Source: Hymenopellis radicata
Lineage: Eukaryota > Basidiomycota > Agaricomycetes > Agaricales > Physalacriaceae
Reading direction: 5' to 3'
Length of the DNA: 28,141 nt
NCBI GenBank assembly: GCA_015501595.1
Contig: JADNRX010000642.1
Location: 1 to 28,141 of the forward strand
Shown: in pieces, positions 20,518 to 28,141 of the stretch
How positions within the stretch are numbered: position 1 is the stretch's first letter
Layout: each line of letters starts with the position of its first letter
Made by a program: the position numbers and the translations under genes
Notes under the pieces: generated by a model
What the model was told of the DNA's origin: nothing
The model's database searches: none
The model's input: only the letters and a program-made list of their open reading frames with translations

Positions 20518-22922
20518 ATGTCCAAAAACAGTATTCCATGTAAGTTGCTCGGCCCCGAAGCAGTCACACGCGCGGTAGCCAGCGCTGTCTGGGCAACTCT
20601 CGCTGACGCTGGCGACGACGAGCAGCAGGCGGTAGTGCGGTAAAGGCAGGCAGCCTGTATGTTTACCCTTTTGCGGCAGCAGTCTGACCGCACGATCGAT
20701 TATCTCTGTGTTTCCATGCATCTTTTTACGTTTTTCCGTCTTTACCTGTGACATTGTGCTCACTTGTCCTCGATAGTCCTTTCCTCACAACAATCTCAGA
20801 CTCTCCCAATGTCGCCTCCTCACCCCAATACCGTAAGCGCCGTCCCAGAGGACGACGACGACGACATATGTCCTGTCTGCGATGGCGAGTGCACGTGCAC
20901 GTCCAATTCATCTCCCAAGAAACCCGCGGCTATACTCAAAATACGCCTCCCTCCGATGCGCCTCAAGCCAATCCCGACGACGTCCGCCGTCGTGCACGTC
21001 GGAAACCTCCCGGCCGCTCCTCGTCGACGAGGTAGGCCTCCCAAGTCACTTACCGCTGCTCGGCCATACAAGGCCCAGCCTGTCCGACGCAAGCCCCCAC
21101 CAAAATCCACTAGAAAGTCATTCCCCGCCCCATCCACCAAGCGCAAGCGCGCAGTTTCCATCAGCTCGTCTTCCGCATCAGAATTCAGTGACATCGATGC
21201 TGCAGACGACACGCGATCTGCCCATTTCCCGACTTTTGTCTCTGCCTCGGCCCTGTCGTCTGCATCATCTTCGGATTCAGATTCTGGGTCTGGCGGATTC
21301 GATACAGACTCATCCATCGAAGCCGAAGAAGAAAACTTTATTCTCGCCGAGGAGCGTGCAAGAGTTCGTCGGGAACTTTTGGGTTCCAATAACAACCCAC
21401 CGAACAAGCGGCGTGACAACTGGGTCATTCAACCGCGTAAGACGAGCGTTGGGGATCCCAGTGATGTTGATATGGACGATAGTACCGTCGACGAAGACGA
21501 GGACGAGGACGACGAAGAGGACGATGATGAATCAGAAGAAGAAGACGATGCAGATGTAGAGGAGGAAGAGGAGGAAACAGACACTCGGCCAGGCTGCACA
21601 GGCATGGTCACTGGCTGGTCAGACGACGAAGAGTCCAGTCTTGATGCCGATCTGTTCTTTGCGAATCTCACCGACACTTCCTCCTCTTCCTCTTCTGATG
21701 ACGAAGTAGAAATCGGTCACCATATTCTAGATCCCGAGCTCCTTGGCGAAGCCCTCTCTCGACTTGGTCATGTGCAGGATCTTCCTTTCGAAGTCACCGA
21801 GGGTTGGGATGGACAAGTCGTATTCACTAACGGTCTTACCGACGGTCAGGGACAAGGTTCCCTGGATGCAGAGTTTGATGCTCGTGCGATGCAATTTATC
21901 GTCGAAAGCAGCACCTCTACTAGTGAAGATGTGGATGCGGAAATGGACGAATGGGGCATGGAAGCGGATGACGAGGACGAAATTGGCGGCGACACTACCG
22001 ACGAAGATCTCGTTGGGGCTGACGACTTGCCCAACGAGAAAGCCATGCAACTCTTCAACCTTCCATTTGCCACAGCACTTTCCTCCATCAATCCCATGTC
22101 GACAATGCGGCGAGCGATGATTGTAGAACGTCAGCCATCAGAGGAGATGGACGAAGATGACGGTCACAAACCTCTGGGCGGCCCAAGGCAAGGCGCATTT
22201 CACCTTATCGAAGAGGAGGAGACGAAGACAGTCGTTGTCAACGCCGACTGTAAAGATATTCCTTCACCTCATCCTCGCCGAACACGGTCACGTCGTTTCA
22301 CGGTACGATCATTGCATTTTTTTTCACAATCGATTTCAAACAATCTTTTTTTGTAGATTGGGGCACCGCCACAATTTTTACTTCCACGGGCATTATCGCC
22401 TTCGCCTCCTACTACCCTCATTACATCTCCCGAACCCGATCATCCAGTCCTTGCTGGACCCATCGAGCTTGACGATGTGCTTGATAGCTCCTTCCTCGAC
22501 GGTGGCAGCTCCTCTTCAGAACATTCCGCAACCACGCCCACCACATTGGAGCACATGCGTAATCTCACTCGCTGGGATGTCGTATCTGTTGGTGCATTCC
22601 GTAGGAAAGATGTCGAACACACATCAGAGAGCGAGTACGGGGGCGTGATGAAGAGCAGCCCTCTCGCTGCCATGCTTTGGCAAAATAAACTTGGTATGAC
22701 CGAAGAGGAGCCGGTTAAGAAAACACGAAAAGAACACGAAAAGAGAGGAAATCGATGAAAAGGTCAGCCGGCGCGCCCATATTCCACGGGAAAGGCAAAG
22801 GGAAGAGCGTCGGCAAGGTTTGGCATCACCATCACGCGCACTACGCGAATGGAAAGAGCGGGCGAGCGGGATCCTCGCAGCGCAACTTTGGCGGAGCTGG
22901 AGGCAGCTCCCCAATTCCCTGA
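20518..22922 (+). CDS. Acidic AT-hook protein with N-terminal cysteine cluster
   Basis: A probable first exon (20518-20539, MSKNSIP) ends at GTAAGT and joins after a 237-nt intron at 20777; without it the first ATG is 20809. A cysteine cluster (ICPVCDGECTC) could bind zinc. An AT-hook (RRRGRPPKSL) and basic sequence follow, then Ser-rich and long Asp/Glu tracts. Together these suggest a nuclear, DNA-associated protein of about 650-700 residues. A second intron lies at 22303-22356. The direct frame stops at 22758, but the +1 frame continues as protein-like sequence (FHGKGKGKSVGKVWHHHH) to a TGA at 22920-22922. One extra A near 22748 would join them, so the end is given as 22922. The family is not recognised. 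Confidence 0.65.
21485..21585 (+). repeat. Acidic-codon low-complexity tract
   Basis: Imperfect GAC/GAA/GAG/GAT triplet repetition inside the AT-hook gene encodes a run of about 30 mostly Asp and Glu residues. Tracts like this often vary in length between strains by multiples of three. Confidence 0.6.
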
Positions 22923-23332
22923 TTCTCTTTGGTTTGTCGACGTCGGAAATTGCGAAAAACACCAATGACTGGTGATACCCATTGGTGCAACACTGTTGTG
23001 TTCTTTCTCGCTCTCTACCTATTATTGGCCGTGTTGTTGCCACCATCCTATCTGTATGTATTGCTCTGCTACTACCATCCATCCCATCCAATCCAATTGC
23101 ATTCCACTCCCATCCATTTATCCTGCATTTGCATCGATTTGATCCTTCGTTTTTTACTGATCTTTTTTTACCTCTTTGTATTTTACTTACGACTGCATCT
23201 CTTTGACACGAAATGGAAATGACTTGAACACACTCTCGGCCGAGCTATCTTTGCATCAGATTCAGAACGTTGAACTGCACTTCCATGTGGCTGTGTAAAG
23301 TTTTGGGTCGACGCTGTTTCTCTACTTTGACC
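22923..23332. other. Intergenic, pyrimidine-rich
   Basis: It holds the AT-hook gene 3' end and the upstream region of the aminotransferase. The strand is rich in C and T (CATCC-type repeats near 23060-23115). No gene or clear promoter element is visible. Confidence 0.4.
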
Positions 23333-24798
23333 ATGCTTCGCCCATCCAAGGGCATTCTTGCGACGATCCCCCTCCGTATGTTCATTGCCATCGTCAGGTT
23401 TCCAAAGTTCAAATCCAGGCCTATGTTGCAGCATTCCACAGGCCTACCAATGGGCAACTGCTTATCAGGCAACACCCGAAAGACCACTGCTCGACATGTC
23501 TCAAGGTGTCCCGCGCAATCCCCAGAACTAGAATTACAGAAAGCGATAACGGACGCGACGTCTGCTGGAGCGTGGGGATATTGTCCGGCTGAGGGGAGTT
23601 GTCTCTTAGGGAATCTCTGGTTACGGAGATGAGAGAGTTTTACAGCACGGATGATCCAAACGCGGTCGATATCACGCCCGACGACGTGGCCATTACAGCT
23701 GGATGCAATATGGCGTTCGTCGCTGCAGTTATGGCCCTTGCAGATCATGGCGATGAAGTCATCTTGCCTGTTCCTTGGTGAGTTATCTCGCCTCATCTAT
23801 ACGCGCGCGCGTTTCATTGGTTCATCCAGGTATTTCAATCATCAGTACGTTCCCCAGCGTTGTACTTGCAAGGCGCTATTAAGTTGAATGCCACCTACAG
23901 AATGACGCTCACATTACTTGGAATCAAGCCCGTGCCTCTGGGACTACCGCGGAAGAGGAGTTTCTCCCGTCGCCGCAAAAGTGCAAAGCGCTGATAACCT
24001 CGAAGACCAAGGCCATCGCGCTCGTTACACCCAACAATCCTGTAAGTTACGCGTATCTACTTAGTCCAGTTTCTCACCCGTTCACAGACGGGCGCTATCT
24101 ACTCCCCTTCCCTCCTCGCCGAATTTTCGCTTCTCGCCAAAGAAGCGGGTATAGCTCTCATCATAGACGAGACCTACCGCGACTTCATCACGTCGGGCCC
24201 TCCGCACAACATATTCCATCCCACCAACGAATGGCGGACACATCTCGTTCAATTATACTCCTTCTCCAAATCATACCGGATACCCGGCCACAGACTCGGT
24301 GCTCTGGCGGCATCGCCATCTCTCCTGACACATATCAAGACAGTTTTAGATTGTTTGCAGATCTGCGCACCGCGCGTGCCGCAACTAGCGCTTGCGCCTC
24401 TGCTGCCCGCGCTTCGCGCTTCGATTAGGGATATGGCGGCGCAGCTGCAGCATCGGCATGCGGTGTTCAGGCGGCATCTGCCTGTGGAGTGGAAAACGGG
24501 TACGCCGGCGGAGACGGCTGGGGGTATTACGCGTTTGTGCGGCATCCGTTTGAGGGAGGACGTCGGTGGAGGTGGCGAAGCGGTTGGCGGTAGAGATGGG
24601 TGTGATTTGCTTGCCGGGCGGCTTTTCTGCGATGAGGACGAGGTGGGGACGCAGAAGTGGGTGCGGTTCTCCGTTGCGAATGTTGATGATGAGAAGGTTA
24701 TTGCGGTTTGTAGAAGATTGAAGGAAGCTGAGAGTGTTATTTGGGTGGAAGTTGGACGTGTAGACTTACATTATTGTGTTGTAATGGCTACTATCTGA
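23333..24798 (+). CDS. PLP-dependent class I/II aminotransferase (frame interrupted)
   Basis: The fold-type I aminotransferase pattern is plain. It shows LLDMSQGVPRNP, VAITAGCNMAFVAAVMALAD, VILPVPWYFNHQM, ALVTPNNPTGAIY, the PLP-ring Asp and Tyr in LIIDETYRDF, the Schiff-base Lys in YSFSKSYRIPGHRLGAL, and the C-terminal WVRFSVANVDDEKV. Three clean introns (23778-23829, 23845-23900, 24042-24087) leave a 15-nt exon (YFNHQ). A further intron before 23469 is likely but its start is unclear. The frame slips by one base at about seven places (near 23370, 23522, 23594, 23941, 24499, 24562 and 24627). Most fall in G, C or T runs, and all fit one missing base. It resembles fungal aspartate/aromatic-type aminotransferases; the amino donor cannot be told. 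It may be a pseudogene or poorly sequenced. Confidence 0.8.
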
Positions 24799-25749
24799 CT
24801 TGGCTCTGGGGCACGTCAGTCGGCCTCATCCATGTTGCGCGTTGGATCCTGATACACTGCCAAGTCATGATGTCGTACTTGTGCTGACCTTGTATTGGAG
24901 CTCTCAGAAGCCAGTCGTTTGATCTCAAAGGAAATCCAATGTACTAGACTTCTCCCTTTCGAGTCAGAGTCGCAAATTCACGTCGGACAGGAACTTGAAT
25001 TGATGGGTACTAGGATGGCCTGCAGAGGATCAAGAAGCTAGAAAAACAGCTCAAACAACAAGAGAGCCCATGCTGATATGTTTTTCCGACTCGATACCTG
25101 CTCATAATTTGATGCTAACAGTGTGGCGCAATAATCATACTGTTCATGTCCCACAGCTGGTATGTAAATTTTATTTGAAGGTGAGTCAGAGTCTCTGTGC
25201 GTCTATGAACATGTGGTGTATGAACTCAAGGAACGGGAAAACGCGGTCATCATCTACGTCGACGTTTGATCACGGCTGTTTGTTCAATGTGCACTGTGCA
25301 GGGACATTCCAAGCTGGGTCGCCATGTTTATCTTCTTCGTTTCCCTCATCATGCTCCTACAACTCTTCCAATAAAAGGCAAGCAACAAACATCAGCAGCA
25401 GCTTGAACCGTGAACACTGTATTGTGAGAGGTGAGCAGGTCACCGCGGTACTCATGGAAGCTGTTTAATAACTCTACGTATGTGAACTAAGCAACATACG
25501 GTCAGGATCCACTCTGCTCATCCAAATTACTGCCCCACAAACTATCAACAAACTACCCCCATTCTACAGTGACAACGTTTTGTTATGAACTCGAGCAAGG
25601 AACCGTGTCGTCGTTGGCTATGGCGAATCCACAGGCGTTTGCTTCCCGGCTCCAGTAGTTGCGGTATTGTCTAGTGAACTCGACACGCACTATAGACGCG
25701 AAGTCCACTCCAAAGTCATCATCTAGATACTTATCGAGCCGTCATTAAT
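24799..25749. other. Gap with no supported gene
   Basis: About 950 bp between the converging aminotransferase and unrecognised minus-strand gene. The longest open frame (25070-25468) has no domain, an unlikely composition and no splice support. I see nothing else. Confidence 0.45.
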
Positions 25750-26469
25750 TCAGGCGGAGGCATAAGAATTCTTCTGTGCTCCTGCTGCACTTGAAGTTTG
25801 CCGCTCTGAAAACCCAACAACATCAGGAAAATCGATGATGCCAGAGAACAGTCCACGTACTGTCGGGCGTCCAACACCATCTCATAGGGCACAGAACCCA
25901 TTCTGGGTCCACGCCATTGAAGAGTTCCCGCTTGATGCGATCGATATAGTCGGCTTCGCGAGGAAGCATACCTTTATAATTACAGCCGATGCTCAAAACC
26001 ATGTCGGCTCGACCGTCGCTGTACGCGCCATCCACGGTTCTAATGAGGTGGTGGAACTCTACTGGAATTTGGAATTCCTCGCAGATAAGTTTTTGGTAAC
26101 GCTTCGAGAACGGTGGCGGTCTTCATCAGGCGGTTACTGCTCTTTGTGTAGCGGACTCGGAGGGATATTGACGTTTGACGAGTTGGAACAACGCTTCCTC
26201 TCCCAAGTGCCACCCACACCAGAGTCGAGGCGGTCGCCATCCTGGTATTATGCTATCCTCACAAAGATAGAACGGAACTTCATCCAGCGCCAAAGGTGAA
26301 GATCGACAGACGAGTGGATAGTCCTGTGTGATAACATGGATGTCAAGCCTTGAGTAGTACACGAAAGGAAAGAACTTACCGCTGGCGCATACCTGGCGTG
26401 TCCATTGGGCGGAACGAAGAGGAACTCCATGTGATCGGTAGAATGTGAAGCTGTCGCGGGGCAGGACAT
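25750..26469 (-). CDS. Unrecognised protein (frame interrupted)
   Basis: The exons 26469-26380 and from 26323 on join at a clean 56-nt intron (GTAAGT to CACACAG). A 55-nt intron (25860-25806) precedes the last exon, which ends SSAAGAQKNSYASA. The middle reads LVCRSSPLALDEVPFYLCED, WCGWHLGEEALFQLVKRQY, then, after one-base steps near 26147 and 26110, NRLMKTATV, RYQKLICEEFQIPVEFHHLI and DGRADMVLSIGCNYK. That gives about 200 residues. I know no family with this pattern. It is Trp- and Cys-rich without a signal peptide. The two steps are repaired by one base each. Confidence 0.5.
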
Positions 26470-27209
26470 GTTGCAATGATGGGATTCGGGAAGGCGAGTA
26501 CCTACTTAGTTGTACTACTACTAGTGACACGATCATGCAACGATCATGTGATTCGTATTGTCACAATTTCAAGCTCCGCTTGAAATATCCCTATATAAAG
26601 CTCTCGATCTGGAAATTTTCTTTTCTTCAGTGTCCGACTCAACCATCGAAGTGCCAGCTTGTTGCGACGGGCATTCACTTGTCCGTATGGCATTATCATT
26701 TCACAGTTGAGGGAGCGAAGATGCGTCCTTCGGGATTGCATTCACCAGAAGGATCACCACCGTCTAGCTCATTCGTCCTTGAGACCACCTCGGTGTCGAC
26801 TTGGGGGCGGGTTCGATGTAGGACGGCCGGTGAATCGTCATATTCCTGTATCCTACCGTACTGCTACTATGTGGCTTTGACGGTGTGGTAAACCATGACG
26901 AGTACATTTATATAGTTAGTTACCTTGCTTTAGTCTGTAACCTCCTTGTAAAGATTTTGCGTTCTCACCAAGGACAACGACGTACAAGATTCTTAATCCC
27001 TTCTCTTGGTTTGCTCGAAGCCTACATAAGTGTGATCAAGTGTGTACCATGACGACCGGGTCAGTGTTAAATGTGGCGTCAGGAAAGCTCATGCATTATA
27101 TATGATATACTAGTATTATAGATGTGGGCCGCAACTTAAACTTGGAGTATATGTACTGTGTCATAAAAATAAGAGTTGTCGCCGGCAGGGGTAGGCTAAG
27201 GTATGGATT
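26470..27209. other. Intergenic stretch with a TATA-like element
   Basis: The sequence CTATATAAAG at 26591-26600 is a good plus-strand TATA box, but no clear gene follows. The best candidate is a 56-codon frame at 26721-26891 without any domain. The part from 27090 is A+T-rich. A short unannotated transcript is possible. Confidence 0.3.
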
Positions 27210-28141
27210 TCATACGACATTCTTTCCAGTGCTAGTAGACTTCGTTGAGCTTTCGATAAACAGGAATGTGGTGATAGACGTACGTCTTCTCATGCCGCCC
27301 AAATCCAGCTGTTGTGTAAATACCCGAACAAGTCGAGAAGCGGCATAATCTCGAACGCAAGTGCACTTCAGCAGGCGTTGATCCTTTCGAACTACTCGTG
27401 CCCACATCTTCCATGCCGTGAGAATTCGTACTTCTTCGCGCTTGCCGGGTATAGATACACTGCCCGCTGTGTCAATACGAGTAGCATTCAAACGAAGAAA
27501 AGCGACTACTGTGAACAATGAGATAAGTGCCTTAGGAAGAACAAGGCAAACGTACTCCAACTCCTTATCCTCAGAAGATGAGGTACCTCGACTTTCCAGA
27601 GAAGAAGCACTTATGTGAATGAGCACAAACATCCCGCAGACGATAAATGATGGGCCTACTGTGTTTTATCGAACCCCACGTCACTACAGGACTCTGATAC
27701 TCGTTGTGTCGGAGAAGATAGCACTTGAACATGCGCTCCCACAAGATAGATGCAGTGCTCGTCTTTCCATTGCCGGGCCAAGTAACTTCCAACTCTCTGT
27801 CGAAACGTGCCTTGTTCGCGTCGAGCCATAGATCCACTAGGAAATCATCAGTTATTGAAGTACATGGAGGGGAACAGGCTTTACCAAATGCATTGACGAT
27901 AAGTCCAAAGTCCTCGGATGTCCTGCAGAACTCGAGATATCGAGAGACGGCAGAAGATTGACCTGGTGGTGTCGCCTCATCAATTGCGACGCTAGGCGGT
28001 GCAGACTCTGTATCGGGCATAGAAGGAATCGCTCTAGTAGGTACACTGTCCGAAAAAGGGACGATTTGGTATCGTCCAGTCTTGACGACGAAGCACCCGG
28101 TCGAGCAGTAGTAACCATCTCTTCGTTGATATTCGACAAAT
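27210..28141 (-). CDS. Membrane protein, 5' end cut by window edge
   Basis: The frame is open from the window edge (VEYQRRDGYYCSTGCFVVK) through a Pro/Ser-rich linker to SRYLEFCRTSEDFGLIVNAF. It then continues in another frame with MARREQGTFRQRVGSYLARQ, WKDEHCIYLV and VSESCSDVGFDK. A first membrane helix (VGPSFIVCGMFVLIHIS) and a second (CLVLPKALISLFTVVAFL) follow. An intron at about 27885-27840 (GTAAAG to CCTAG) is likely. Frame changes near 27885 and 27665 each need one extra base, in a G run and an A run of the gene strand. The C-terminal end at 27210 is uncertain. The family is not recognised. Confidence 0.45.

Noticed and set aside
20820..21677. Long minus-strand open frames opposite the AT-hook gene
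   Set aside because: They mirror the acidic and Ser codons of the plus-strand gene (GAC/GAA read backwards as Ser/Val codons) and have no domain or start context.
23790..23830. CG-alternating run (CGCGCGCG) as a regulatory or Z-DNA element
   Set aside because: It is only eight to ten bases long and lies inside a normal 52-nt intron of the aminotransferase gene.
25070..25468. 132-codon plus-strand frame
   Set aside because: No domain, erratic composition, no splice sites or promoter, and it overlaps nothing supported.
27720..27785. Walker-A-like string PGNGKTS in one frame
   Set aside because: The spacing lacks the first Gly of G-x4-GK[ST], and another frame through the same bases gives a better continuous protein.
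28060..28141. A frameshift at the start of the right-edge gene
   Set aside because: The apparent shift came from starting at a TTG in the wrong frame; another frame is open from the window edge without any change.

Overview
The window looks like nuclear DNA of a filamentous basidiomycete, probably an Agaricomycete. The genes are dense, lie on both strands and are split by many GT-AG introns of about 46-60 nt. The gene content also fits: an aryl-alcohol-oxidase-type GMC flavoenzyme with 14 introns, a DASH-complex subunit and a dynein intermediate chain. There is no bacterial operon logic. I saw no rRNA, tRNA, CRISPR array or intact transposon. All assignments come from reading splice-joined translations by eye; no database search was possible.

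Left part (1-10.9 kb) is a metabolic block. It holds a broken remnant with a hydrophobic tail (1-722), a SAM-dependent methyltransferase (1021-2225, minus), a salicylate-hydroxylase-like FAD monooxygenase (2809-4625, plus), a GMC oxidoreductase (6194-8754, minus) and an aldo/keto reductase (9536-10890, plus). The last four form two divergent pairs, each around its own shared promoter region. The second promoter holds a tandem 11-bp repeat. Together they resemble a small aromatic or secondary-metabolite tailoring set without a backbone synthase.

Middle part (11-23 kb) is nuclear and cytoskeletal. It holds an 802-residue chromodomain protein whose C-terminal half suggests a Chp1-like SPOC region (11126-14009, minus), a dynein intermediate chain (14334-16785, plus), a small gene that fits DASH subunit Hsk3 (18356-18650, minus), two short proteins and an acidic AT-hook protein (20518-22922, plus). 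Most neighbours are divergent pairs.

Right part (23-28 kb) holds a PLP-dependent class I/II aminotransferase (23333-24798, plus), an unrecognised minus-strand gene (25750-26469) and a membrane protein cut by the window edge (27210-28141, minus).

The main oddities are these. The monooxygenase carries a probable 3-nt microexon. The chromodomain protein is recovered only after joining ten exons. About fifteen reading-frame breaks, nearly all explained by one missing base and usually in a short homopolymer, sit in the outer parts of the window, while the four largest genes in the middle (GMC, AKR, chromodomain protein, dynein chain) read through cleanly. This looks more like sequence error than gene decay, but that is unproven.
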